This document shows positions 36,493 through 49,059 of a stretch of DNA of 64,000 nucleotides, in pieces. How positions within the stretch are numbered: the first letter of the stretch is position 1; each line of letters begins with the position of its first letter. Below the pieces are notes generated by a model. It searched no databases. It saw only the letters and a list, made by a program, of their open reading frames with translations, and was not told the DNA's origin. This stretch comes from Paraspadella gotoi (taxonomy: Eukaryota > Chaetognatha). A program made the position numbers and the translations under genes. The DNA lies in contig CM119268.1 of NCBI GenBank assembly GCA_051294375.1, forward strand, positions 2,540,063 through 2,604,062, in the 5' to 3' direction.

Positions 36493-39400
36493 ATGCTGGC
36501 AAAAACTTCCGCCTCGAATGGCTCCCTGGCCGGCCTCAAACGGGGACCCCCTTCGGCCGACTCTCCAGCCTTCCCGATGAGAAAGAAGATCCGTCGCACT
36601 TTTAAAAAGTTTGAGATCGAGGGCGACGGGAACTGCCTCTTCCGCGCCTTCTCCAAACACTTCAATGGCGCCGAGGATGAGTACGAGGGCGTGCGCCTGC
36701 GCATCGTCAACTACGTGGAACGTAACTGGGAAAAATTTCAACCGAAAGTGGAGAGCGTGTTGTCGCAACGGATCGCCCGGTCGGCGAGGCAGTACGTGTC
36801 CTACATGGGAAAGGATAAGACATTCGGCAGCGAAGTGGAGATCCTGGCGGCGTCGTTGCTCTTCAAGACGCCGATCCGCGTCTATCTCAAGCGGGCCAAA
36901 CGGTTTCTGCCCATCTACGAGTCGGATCTTGGTATGTCTAACGTGTCCTTAGCCGAGGATGACGAGACGCAGAACGTCCTTTACTTGGAATACGACGAAG
37001 GCAACTTGCACTACAACGTCCTCATTCCGCTCGACGTTCAAATAGTAGCGTCGGGAGCGGTGGCGGGTGCGTCCTCTGCTCAGACAACGGTTTCATCGAC
37101 GAGTCCGACTCTGCCGCCCCTTGCGGAGACGGACGAAAACCCTTCCAGCGCCGACGAAAAGTGGACCACGCCGCCAGCGTCTTCGTCTTCTCCTGAGACG
37201 TGCGGAAGCTCGGAGCATCGAGCGACGCCGAAAGCGCTTTTCGTCAATAAGACCGTCGCTAACATCCGGGAATTGGAAGACGTGAGTTTTCCGTATAGAA
37301 TTAATTTAGTCGTCAATTTTTTTTTTTTAGTAAAATTAACCATAAATGGTACCCCCATTGCAGCCAACCTCGTCGGCCGAGCGATCCTTCACCGACTCAG
37401 CCTCCTACTTCTCCGCGTCGTCCTCCAAATCCCCTCGCCCTTCTTTCCACTCCACGAGTTCCTCCTCGTCCACCCGTCGCGCCTCCGCCCCCATCGTCGT
37501 CCGGCCTTGCTTCGTTCCTCTCTCCCGAACGCCCTCTCTCTCTTCGGCGCCGGAAATCTCCGCCAGGGGCGTGGCCGGCGTTGACGGCGTCTCGACGACC
37601 TCGCCGCGTCTGCGGCTCTCTCCGAAATGGCACCGTCAGCGTCACGTTATTCCTCTGTGTTTGGCGTCGACGCGGGACCCGGCATTTCTCGGCGCCATCA
37701 CTCGGGCGGCGCGACGCCATCTGCTGGAGTACGAGATTTTGAGGAAGAGGACGGTGACGAATCGGATCACGCGGATGAGATCTGAGGGAGAAGGTGGGAA
37801 CTTGAAAGTCTCGTGAAGCAACTGCTTTACAGTTTTTTCACGATTGCTATTTGCGAATGAGTTTTGCGTTGTAATTGTTGATGTTAATTTCAAAAAAGAA
37901 TTCCCTTTGCCAGTTTTTTGAAAATTCCCGAGTTTTCTCAATTTGAATTTCATTTATTTTATTAGTTAATTTAAGTTCGAATATTCTTATTAAATTTTCC
38001 TTCATTAATAATTCTTTCGATCGATCCAGTTAAATGGATTCTCCTTTTCTTCCCCAGTCATCGATCCCGACACTCGCGCCGAACTCGAGGCCGTGACGAG
38101 CAAGTCCGCCCGCAAGGAGATCCTCGTCTGGCCGCACTTCGTCCACTCGCTCAAGTGTCCCGACGAGATATTCCTCTATCACCTCCTCTTCCTCCTCTTC
38201 AACGCCGTCCAGGACATCGACGACGCCTTCTCCGTCCTCACCCGTCACGTCCTCTTCCTTCAGCGGGATGAGATCGAAAAAGTATTAATCAATTAAATTA
38301 TTAATTAATAAGCATCGGTAATTAGTGTTTAGACCTCTCAATTTGAGTCATCTCTATGTCTAGTACCTAACCGCCTACAACCTCGAGTTCAAATCCCACG
38401 ACGAGGAGACGACGCAGAAGATCCTCAACCACTATCGCAAGTCGCTCAAGCGGGACGTCGCCGCGCTACGCAAAGAATACCGGGACACCTACTTCGCCTA
38501 CGAAGAGCTCGACCATCCGTGCGAGCCGACCAACCCGCGTCGGCGGCAGAACCTCGTCGTCGTCATGCTGGACTCGTCGCAGGAGGAGCATCGCAAACTC
38601 ATCAATCGCCTGAGCGAGTTCTTTCTCTACGCCTGGAAACGGAGGAGCCTGTCAAGCCGAGACACGGCCGTCAGCCTGGCCGGCCTGGACGACCGCGTCA
38701 ACGCGGGGCTCTGCAACGATTACGTCGACTCGATCGTTCATCGATTTCCGACGAAGAACTCCATCGATCGCGAGGTCCGCGCCTTCGCCCACCGCGTCGC
38801 CGTCGCCACGGGCAACGATTTTCGGCTGCACGTTTATCCCAAGGACGAGATATTCGTCGATCCCAGCGGATGCAGAGGGGTCTTCGCGTTGAAGGAGAGG
38901 CTGAAGGTGCTGGCCCAGCAGAGCGTCGATCTCGTTACCTTTAAGGTGTGGGCAATGAGCATGGGGTTATGGTTTTTGTGGGTAGTCGTGCGTTTATCTT
39001 TGTGGTTTTTCTCAACTTTTTTTTTCGTTAATTTTGGTGCAAAGATTTCTTTTTGTTTTCATCAGCGTCAACAGAGCATTGGCGACAGAATCGAGGATAT
39101 CCATCTAATGGAGTCGTCGCAATATCAAGTCGCCCTTTGTCTGCCGCTCGAGGACTTTGTAGATTTTCCGACGCTTTTGGAAATGATTTTCGCCGATTTG
39201 ATTTTCAAGTAAAACGAACTTCAAATTACTAGTATTAGTAGATATAGAAATTCCGTTCGGCAAAAATACATAAAGATAAGATACCGTCGTTTTCTCTTTC
39301 TTTTCGATATCCTTTAAATTGTTAATTGTTTAATTGTTAATAATTTCTTAACATATCTTGTTACAGAATGCAAACCTCCAACGACCAGAAGGGTTTCCTC

Positions 39401-39610
39401 TTCTTGCCCGCTTTCCAAAAAAATGGTCCGCCCTTCCACCCTTTCGCCGCCGGAGCGAGTCTTCACCGATTGGCTCAAGAGTCCGCGTATGATTTGTCCG
39501 TGCTGACGGCGTCGCGTCCGCACGACGAGGCCGTCTCCATCGTTCTCGTCCAGATCGAAAAAGTCGGGCTCAAGACTCAAAAACCCGAGGACGAGCTCCT
39601 GTCACTCTAA
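36493..39610 (+). CDS. OTU-domain cysteine protease with a large unrecognised C-terminal region
   Basis: Six exons, phases checked: 36493-37281, 37364-37793, 38058-38281, 38364-38945, 39066-39208, 39367-39610; 803 aa. The start is the first ATG of the open frame; upstream is AT-rich. OTU domain at residues about 35-180: catalytic GDGNCLFRAFS (Asp and Cys), central SEVEILAASLLFKTPIRVY, and catalytic His in NLHYNVLIP. OTU enzymes hydrolyse ubiquitin linkages. Residues about 190-400 are Ser/Thr/Pro-rich and probably disordered. Residues about 405-803 are a well-conserved-looking folded region (e.g. LVWPHFVHSLKCPDEIF, LVVVMLDSSQEEHRKL, SIVLVQIEKVGL) that I cannot place. The exon 2/3 join keeps phase (GAA G|TC ATC), supporting one protein, though two adjacent genes cannot be excluded without transcripts. 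Confidence 0.82.
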
Positions 39611-40208
39611 TGTTTTTTTTAAAGATTTTTAAATAATTTTTTTTACTATTTTTTTTATTACTCGTTATCTTCATTTTTAGTATATATCTTTACGTTGGTC
39701 GCCTTAGCGTAATTACGTCGTTGTTTTTTAATCTCGATCTTTGCTACCTTCGATGCTACTTTATTTTTCCTTTGCTGTGAATTTATATATACCTTTGGAA
39801 AAATCAAATTTTTTATCAGAATTTAGATATGATTATTTTTTTTAATACAATTAAAAACACTTTCGAGGGTTTTTTCCTTAATTTTTCAATCTTGGGGAAA
39901 ACAAATTAAACTTTAGCTATCTTTATATACGTTTGTGTGTTAAGAACTCATTCACATCGACTATCGTTATTAGTGACGTAACTTTCGGGAATATCTATCC
40001 TTTTTTTAAAAATTCTAGATAACAATCCTTTTTTTTATGTGAATACTTTTAAGTTTTAATTAATTTTTACATTCTTGACAATTTTTCTATTTTTAGTTAC
40101 ATTGATTTATGATTACTATGTGTGGTTGACTGGGGGACTATGTGCAAATTTGATTTCTGAGACAAAATATTCGAATTGCTGATAAGACGCGAAACAACGA
40201 ATTTCAAA
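39611..40208. other. Intergenic, OTU to M6P receptor
   Basis: About 600 bp, AT-rich; no gene or repeat seen. It must contain the OTU polyadenylation region and the receptor's promoter/5' UTR. Confidence 0.5.
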
Positions 40209-41884
40209 ATGAAGAAAATCTCCTTCAGCAAAAACTTTTTAAGTTATCTCATTTGCCTTTTATACCTTTGTGCCGGTGAGTGGATTGGAGATTTCATTTT
40301 ATACATATAATTAAAGACGGCCGAACGTTGAAGCAACTGCCGGATTTTTTTTTTCCCCCGCCAGACTGGAGTTTCTTTTCGGACGCCGCTTCCGGGATTC
40401 AACTTGGAAATTGCAACTTTGACGGAGCAATCGATCGACAAAAAGCGCAGAAGGACGTTTTGTCCAAACTGGGGCCTTTGCTCAATCGATCCTTTGCCGC
40501 CGTCACGTTTGAAGTTGAAGGAAGAACATATACCTTTAACATTGGTAGGGCATCTCGGGATTAACATAATAGGTTTACATTTTAATCATTTTATGATCTA
40601 TAGTTAAACTTTTGACCTTCAAGTTTACAAGCGTTATCAAAAACTAACTAAAAAACCTTAACATCAGGCCTTTGTGAGAAAGCTTGCTCAGACTGCGAGA
40701 AAAACGTGGGAGTCTTGCAGAGTTGGGAAGACGATGGTCATCACGAAAAAGTCGTTGGTCGAATGGACGACGTCGTCGTCGTCGCCGGGAAGTGTAAGTG
40801 AGAATTCCTATATTAGTTGGATAAGTTTATGTTAACTTTTCGCTAATTATTTTATTCCATGTTGCAGATTGGATAATGCTCACCTACCCGAACGGTGATA
40901 AGTACAAAACTCACTGCACAGTCAATAAAAACCGGAAAGCCAATATTATGTTTCTTTGTGATCCGTCCAAAAGTAAGACTTTTTTGATTTTAATTTAAAC
41001 CCTTAAATCCGAATAATAAAAATCATTTGCTTTATCCTCGTTGTCAAGGCAACCCCGATGTGCGGGTACTCGAGGAGAACTATCAGTCGAACAAGTCTTG
41101 TTACTACCTGATCGAAGTTTCTACCAAGCATGCTTGCCCCCCCTCGAACAGTATTTTGCCGGAAGGCGTCTCCGGAGGTGAGTTTGAACGAGATTGGAAG
41201 TAAAATTAATTGGAGCGACAGATTCCGTCAACGAATCAATCAATCAATCAACCACCTTTCCAGGCAGCGTCCTCGTCATCTTGTTCGTCGTCGCCGTCTC
41301 CTGTTATTTGATCATCGGCTGCATTTATCAACGCTTCGTCGTTGGGGCGAAAGGAATCGAACAAATTCCCAACATCCGCGCCTGGCAGGTCGGCGCAACT
41401 CCGATTTATTAATAATTATTTCTTTATTCGTAAAGCCCAGTAATTGGCCTATATCTACGTTTTTGCCGATTCAATGTATTTGTCTCGGACAGGGTTTGGG
41501 CAACCTGATGGCCGACGGATGCGACTTTGTCTTTCGGACGAAAAATCCTCGAACCGGTAGCCAAAGATCTGCGCCGGGGGCCGGCGGAGGTGAGTGACTC
41601 GCTCTCAAGTCAGTTGGAGTATTTCCTCAGATTGAAAATCTTTCGTCGATGCTACTTTGTTTCCTAATCTCAGGTTATACGTCTTTCGACCAAACGCCGA
41701 ACGATCGTGCTTACAAAGGTATGCTTGCAACGTCGTAAAAAAAAAAACACAAAACCATCCGCTTATCCAATCGATTAATTAATTAATAATGAAATAATCA
41801 GGTCTCGGGGACAACATTTTATCGAACTCCGAGTCCAACGGAGGCTTAGACGGCGGCGGCGACGATAGCATGTTACCGATGTGA
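40209..41884 (+). CDS. M6PR: Cation-dependent mannose-6-phosphate receptor
   Basis: Nine exons, all phases consistent: 40209-40275, 40365-40544, 40668-40793, 40868-40972, 41049-41177, 41264-41388, 41493-41589, 41674-41718, 41802-41884; 318 aa (vertebrate forms about 277). Signal peptide MKKISFSKNFLSYLICLLY; P-type lectin domain with paired cysteines and VVGRMDD, YWIMLTYPNGDKY; one membrane span (SVLVILFVVAVSCYLIIG); then the highly diagnostic YQRFVVGAKGIEQIP and LGNLMADGCDFVFR. By eye, the mannose-6-phosphate-contacting Gln, Arg, Glu and Tyr of the family are present (VLQS, NRKAN, LEEN, CYYLIE). The receptor carries lysosomal hydrolases from the trans-Golgi to endosomes. The tail ends DDSMLPM, so the family's acidic di-leucine DDHLLPM has Met-Leu here. 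AATAAA-type signals lie near 42113. Confidence 0.96.
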
Positions 41885-42381
41885 TCTCGACCAAAAACGT
41901 AGAAACGATTCGAGTTTAAGTACTACATTTCCCTTTTATTTTAACTCGCGATGAGCGGAATTCTCGACCTACACACAATTCACTATTTACTTGGTGGTGA
42001 TTATTTATATGTACACGTTTCGTCCCCCTTGGTTTTATGAACATTTCATTAATTAATATTTGTTTTGTGAGTCTGAGAAGAATTTTTGTAGATACAAAAA
42101 TCATGATGAAACAATAAATATCCAGTTTTTAAGTCTCGACGCGTTATTTTTATGATTACGCTTGTAAATAAATTTATTTATTTATGGAATGGACAAAATC
42201 TAGTTACAAGCGCTCAGTTATTTACATATAATTATCAGTTCTTGGCACGAAAAATAGTGATTCGCATCAGATTCTCTCGAGAGATAAGAGTCCAAAGCTC
42301 GAACCTAAATCTCTCAAGAAAGTTCGAGAAAAAGTCGCAATTGAATTTTTGTAAAAAAATAAATTTCCGCCGTAAACGAAA

Positions 42382-42507
42382 ATGGGCGTTTCTTTAACCG
42401 CGTGGATTCCCGAATCAACTTCGGGAAAAGTGTTACTGGCTGCCGCTCTGTTGGGAACCGTTGCCCTCATTTACGCTATGAATAAGAAGCAAGACAAAAG
42501 AAGATGA
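42382..42507 (+). CDS. 41-residue single-membrane-span microprotein
   Basis: ATG at 42382 (context GAAAATGGG), stop TGA 42505-42507. Residues 16-33 form one hydrophobic segment (KVLLAAALLGTVALIYAM) followed by a basic tail NKKQDKRR, suggesting a membrane microprotein with a cytosolic C-terminus. A donor-like GAG|GTATTA starts two bases after the stop and an acceptor TTTTAG lies at about 42585, so there may be a 3' UTR intron, or a longer product through another splice: the downstream frame reads SYWRAMYRGPRGFYYLL. Not recognised. It sits 500 bp after the M6P receptor on the same strand, converging with the LGR gene. Confidence 0.45.
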   Translation: MGVSLTAWIPESTSGKVLLAAALLGTVALIYAMNKKQDKRR

Positions 42508-42846
42508 GGTATTAAAGTTTTGCGTATGAGTAAAATTTCTGCCAACAATTAGTAAGTTCATGGTAATCTGTAAATGTTTTAGGCCGTCGGCTTCGTATTG
42601 GAGAGCGATGTACCGAGGCCCTCGAGGATTTTATTACCTCCTCAAAGAAGCAAGAGTTAAAATTTCAAAATGTTATAAAATCGTTTATTTTTCGTAAGAA
42701 TTATAAAGAAAAAAAAATTGAATGGGTCGCTACGACTCTTCTATTTTAGCAACATTCATTTCACCTAGTGCGTCGATATTATTTACATCAATAATACTGG
42801 CATGAATCTATAGCAAGTCTGTTCAGAAATTTTATAATTAAAGATT
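42508..42846. other. Convergent 3' region between the microprotein and LGR genes
   Basis: About 340 bp between a plus-strand and a minus-strand stop codon, AT-rich. An AATAAA on the minus strand lies at about 42683. A candidate second exon of the plus gene starts at 42586. Confidence 0.4.
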
Positions 42847-45800
42847 TTACGGTTCCGTCACTCGGCTCGCCCTGCGCCCTCTGAAGGCGAAAGATTTTGA
42901 GACGCCGCCGCCTCTTTCAAGCGTCAGCTGCCCCGACCTCGTTTCCGGCAGCGAAGATCGGCGCCGGACGCCCATTTCCGGGGTCGTCGCCGCAGAAGTC
43001 GACGCGCTCCAGGTTCCTAGTCAAAAATGGAAAATTAAATCAATCAAATGAAAATTAAATCGGATCCAATCAATTCAAATCGAATCAAGTAAGAATCAGT
43101 TAAGGACCAAGGTTAATAGTATCACCGGTAGTCAGCGTAACCACTGGCGATCCCTTCGTTGTTGTTGACGTTTGCCCTTTGGCGTCGTCTCCTTTGCCCG
43201 CTTTCTCGTCGGACAAAGGTCGGGCGGGGGGAGGACGGGCGATTGGTCGCATCGGCACGCCTTTGTGCCTGTTTTCGATTAACATTATCGATTATTAATC
43301 AGTGCACCGCTGATGTAACGCAAGTGTACCGATAGTCTCATGAAAGTACCTCATGGCAGCCTCTTTGCAAAATCCACAACGACTCAATAGAATGTAAAGA
43401 TCTTTCTTAAATTGCTTGGTGAAAACCGCATAGAGAAATGGATTGGCACAACTGATTGATGGAAGAAAAACCAATCAGTTGATGGTATATCATAGGTGAC
43501 ATATATTTAATTCTATTCTTTTTTTTCTAATATGAACCTGTTCAATGGGTAGAAAAACACCAATAGAATTTTCGACTGCGACACCGAGATGAGAGGATAC
43601 CCCGCCGCCGCCGTCGCGCCGAAAAACGCGATGGGAAACCAGCACCCAAAATCTGAAGGTAAGGACGTTGATGAAAACTCACCCGCTGGTCTCTTTTCGA
43701 AGTACTATCTAGGAAAAAAGTATATGACATAATTTATTTATTCAATAAAAAGTATATTAAATATGGGTAAAATATCATGATGACATTTTCAATATTTGGT
43801 ATACCTTTCCTCGGCATCAATTATTGCCTGCCTTTGTCTGGGTATGCTCTTATATAGCAAATTGAGGTATGACAGTGAAATGTGTTTTGAGATCTTTATC
43901 CCATTCTGCGCAGCCCCAATATTAATGTTGTGCATCTTTCCCTCTTTTCTGAAAGCTATAATAGTACTTTTTTGAACCAGAAAGAAGTGCAAGGCCTTTA
44001 GCATTGAAATTAAAAAAATATTTAAAAAATAATTAACTCTATTTAACATAAAAACAAATAATTAAATACTAAAAATGGTTAAAAATTAAATACATTTTTT
44101 TTCGCTATTTTTTATTTGAAGTAACAATATTTTTTTGCCGGTAATTTCTAAACTATTTGACCTATAAAAAAATAGAAGGAAGCTACTGAAAAGAAATTTA
44201 AATTAAATTCGGTAATATTCTGATTTTTTTTAAATTAAATAAGTTTTCGAGTAGATATCTTTTATTAAAAATGTCATATACTTTTTTCCTAGATAGTAAG
44301 TCTTTACCTGTAAAGACCAGCACCGCCATTCGTTTCGCTACCGTCGCGTCGTTCTTGTGCGTCGGGCCGCCTTCACGAACGGTGCTGCCGATTTCCAAAT
44401 GTCAAATATAAATGATAGTTTTTTTTAATATTACTTATTAATTATTAGATAGCCCGTTCCTAAGCATGGGGCAAGGTAGCTTATTATTAAATGAATGTAT
44501 AATTATTATATTGATTGTACCAATTTAATATTACATTCCCAAATCTGTAGCAAGAAAGCATACAGTATTAATTTTTATACGGGTTGTACCCACTTCAGTG
44601 GTTCTTTTGTTTACTTGAACATGGTGACGTAAAAAAACATGATGGCGGAAAAACAAAGGACAGTGAAGGCGAGGAGAGAGATGACGAAGACGAGACCGGC
44701 GACGGTGCTCGTGTCCATCGGGAGACAAGTCGACGTCCATCCGTAGCTGCTTACCTCTTTGATTGTAGTTAATTAGTTAGTACGTTTGTTTTCGAGCTTA
44801 GTTAAGACTATATACCAACCGAATATGGGCAACGCGGCGGCGACGAAAGAAAACGCGTAAACAAAAAGCATAGTTTTCATCGCGAATTTGATGCGAATTC
44901 GTTTGTTGAGATTTATCGCGTTTTGGATCGCGTACCAACGCTCTGATAATGATTCAAATGATTAACTAATTAAATGTTTAATCGCAAATAATTGAATTTG
45001 ATTAAAATTTGTTGATAACCGATTTCTCACCCGCTGTGATAAAAGTCAACGTCGCGATTGACAAAACCGAACCGAAGACCGAGAAAAAACCTGATGGGTA
45101 ACGAAATTAATTAATTTAATTTAATTAACTGTTTTTTTCTCTCTATTTTATTATGTTTTCGTTTGCTCAGACTTAGTCTATGTTTGTTGATGATTATTGT
45201 ACTGAATAAACCTGTATTCGAATATAATAAATGAGAATGACTTTCAAAGGTTAAATCTCCCGATGCGATCCACTTGATTTTTTTCAAATTAAAGTAATTT
45301 TTAATTATGGTAAAAGTTCAAACGATGTTCTTTTTATTATCGACCCTCCTTCCCCCCCCCCAACCGGCGACTTGGCAACCCATTCCGTGCTGCCAATCGA
45401 TGGCGAAGTTGAAGTACATCCCGACCGTCTTCATGTCGACGATGGAGATCATGGTTAGGTAGACTCCGATCATGAAATCGGCCACGCCCAAGTTGAGGAT
45501 GAGAAATTTGGAGACCGACATTTTGGAGCAGGAAGAGAGAAGGACGGTGAAAACGAAGAGGTTGCCGAGAAGAGCTGGTCGAGGGGGGGGAGTGGGTGGA
45601 TTGAAATAAAAAAGCTAATTTGGTGGACATTGGACAAAGAGCCGTCTTCCAAGTTTGATTTATTTTTTTAATTAGACAAATTAAATGAATAAAACTTGAA
45701 AGAAAGTCGGTTCCCGAGAGTTTGGGTGGTCCCAATTAATTGAAATTCGCCGAAAAAAAAGTATTTTTTTTTTTGTTTGTTTTTTTTTTTCCAATTTTCT

Positions 45801-46998
45801 CACCGAAAAAAGCGACAAGAAACATGACGATTCTGAATCCGTTGTTGGTCATGATGTCTTCGCAAGGGTTGAAGGCGTTCGCGGCCGGAGTGCACTGTGG
45901 AAAAAAAAGCGGGTCTTATTAATGAAAACAGAAAAGTCAGTGTGGAAACTGGAGAGGCACACAAATGGAGACACACAAATGGAATGTGAAAGGCTTGTTG
46001 GAAAGGTCTGTCGCCGAAGCTCTCTGACGGTGTGGCAAGCCCAAACCCTTAGTGTGGCCGGTGGATCTAGGAGATTTTTCCGTCAGTTGCCTTGCCTTCC
46101 GGAACTTCGATCCGGCGGTAGGATTGCTACCGGAGGTTTAATCGGCTCGTCACTCATTTGCAAGGACCGTTCCGACCGGGGATAGAATCCGGGACAGAGA
46201 TCGAAGCTTCAGCCCAGTGCGCTATGACGGCGCTGTCAGAAGAAACAGTCATCACAACATAATGACGAATTGGGTAAAACAGTTGAGTGAAGGAACTGAG
46301 ATTCAAGGCAGGAAGGATCGACCTAAATCCCGTACGTCTTTTTTAGGGTTCGGAGAAAAAGGTTTTTGTTTTAATTTTCAAAAAAAAAAAAAAAATAGTT
46401 TTAATTTCCGGAACACCTGTCGACTCATTTAAAAAGTGAATCCTTTTGTAGCGACGAAGTGTGTCTGATGTGAAGTTTGAGAAAAAAAAGCGTGAGAAAA
46501 AAAAATTTAGGGCTGGAATTTCACATTTCGATTCGTTAACTTGTTGAATGAATTATAAAGGTAATTCGTAATGCCTAAGCCTAAAGAGTAGTTGAATATA
46601 TTTTATTCATGATCACATTCATTCGATCATACATCGGACGATACGACTGTCCGACCGACCGACCGACCGACCGACCGACCGACCTCGACGACGGCGAAAC
46701 TGTCGAAGTATGCCCGTCCGCAGTCGACGTCGATCATGCTGTCGTTGAAGGGAGCGAAGGAAGCGGAGACGAAGGTTCCATCTCCCGCTTTGGTGGAGGC
46801 GGGGGTGGAGGTGGTGGCTGGAGGAAAGCGGAAGAGAGATTTGGGTTTTTAAGGGTCAGTTAGAGAGAAAAGGTTTTAAATTATGATTTATATAATTTGT
46901 TAAATAGTATGTCATAAAAAGGGTAAAGATGTTGTTCAAAGTTATCATCCGTGGGAGGGAGCGGGATTTTCGTTAAAAAAAAACACCTGTAAAATTTT

Positions 46999-47059
<61 letters not shown>

Positions 47060-47076
47060 CTCTTCTCTCTCTTCTC

Positions 47077-47109
<33 letters not shown>

Positions 47110-47151
47110 TTCGTCGTTGCCTCGGCTTGCAGTCGTCGTCGTCTCTTTCGA

Positions 47152-47188
<37 letters not shown>

Positions 47189-47854
47189 CCCATCACAAAA
47201 ACATTACGTTTCGCCCGAACGAACATAGTTATATTATTTTTTCGTTCCACTATTTATTTTCTTTTGTTGTCATCGCATCTGATGGTTTTTAATCTTGCGA
47301 ATTTAGTATTCAACTTGATTCCATCCTCATTTTCAACAGTTTACATTGACTGTTGTCTCTCTGAAGAGAAGATGCTGATAATTTCAGTGAATTTCCTTGA
47401 AAGACGAATATCTTTTTTTAAGTTTTTCCTTATTGCACTCTCTCTCTGTCTCTCTCTCTCTGTCTCTCTCTTTCTCTCTATCGCGTCACGAAACCCGAAA
47501 AGCATCACAGAGTTTCACCCGGGGCGAAATCACGGGAGGCAGAAAATAAACTCCGTTGGACATAATTACGACGACGATTATATTTTGATGGACGAAATCA
47601 CGATTCACGAAGGAAGGATTTCAAATTTTGCCAATCTGCCAATTAAAAAGATTTTTAACGATTTTTACGCGATTTAATTTAAAAACAATATAACGGCGAT
47701 TTTCTGCAAAAATTCTGATCTTATGTCTTGTTTTAAATATTTCACAAACTAATTCCGATGCTTTACAACGACATTTAATGATTATGTTTTTTTTATTTGA
47801 TTTATACTCAAAATTTATCTCTCTCTCATCTCTCAATCTCCGTTCTCTCTCTCG

Positions 47855-47887
<33 letters not shown>

Positions 47888-49022
47888 CTCTCTCTCCTTT
47901 CTCTCTTTCTCTCTAGAAAATCCACATGAATCGACCACCCATTCTCCTCCTCTTCTTCCTCCTTCCTTCTCTCTCCCTCTCAACTTCCGTCGTCGTCCCG
48001 CGCATGCGCGTCACTTGCGACGTGCATCACCGCTACGCCGTCACGCGCGTGGAGACCAGGCTGCGTAACGCGGCCGGCGCCGCTACGGAGACGGCGTTCG
48101 ACGTGACGCTGCCCGAATCGGCGTTCATCTCCAACTTTTCCATGACGATCGATGGCGTTGTTTATCCGGGGATCGTCAAGGTGAGGCAGAGTTGTTGTTG
48201 TCGTTGTTCTCATTACAAGTGGTGGTCGTTGTGGTGGTAGTGGTCGTCATAGTTTTCTTTTTGTGGTCAAGAATTTCGGTAAGAAATATTTTTGAATTTT
48301 CGGACACTAAAACTAATTTGCATGTTGACATAAAGTATTTTTTTCATTCTTTTCGTTCTTAATTTCCCTTTTGCTACTGTGAGCCTCGATTTGGGCGACC
48401 AAAAAACGTTCAATTTCTTTCATATGATAAAAATTTGACGATCGATGTAATTCTAATATTTCACTTGCTTTTTATTTTGTAATTTTGATGCGATTTAGTT
48501 TAGTAAGGTTTCCTTTTTAATATATTGTAATTTTATCATAGTTTCTACAAAATTTAAGTCTTCGTTTTTCAAAACGTTTCAAATTCATAAAGTAGAAATA
48601 CATGTTGACATTGTTAAGCCTTTTAATTTCATGCCATACTTGTGGATTTGACTAAAAAACCTAAAGACTTTCTCGCATTGAAAAAGAAAGTTTTAAAAAT
48701 CATTCGATATTATTCCCCGTCCTCAGGAGAAAGCCGCGGCGAAGGCTGCCTACGGCGCCGCCGTGGCGGCCGGCGCCTCGGCGGGCCTGGTCCGCGCGAC
48801 GCCGCGCAACTCGAATCGATTCCGCGTGGCGGTCAACGTCGCCGCCGACGCCTTCGTCGACTTCCATCTCGTCTACGAAGAGTTGCTGCGGCGGAAAAGA
48901 GGCGGATATCGGGTCGAGGTGGCGGTGAGACCTGAAGGGAAGGTGGAGGATCTGAAGGTGGAGGTGGAGATTGTGGAGGACGCTGGGGTCAGGTGGGTTT
49001 GGAAGGTGGTTTGGTTTTCTAT

Positions 49023-49059
<37 letters not shown>

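Noticed and set aside
46945-47250. Minus frame with Thr run and Glu/Arg repeats
   Set aside because: Microsatellite translation ((GTC)n and (CT)n).
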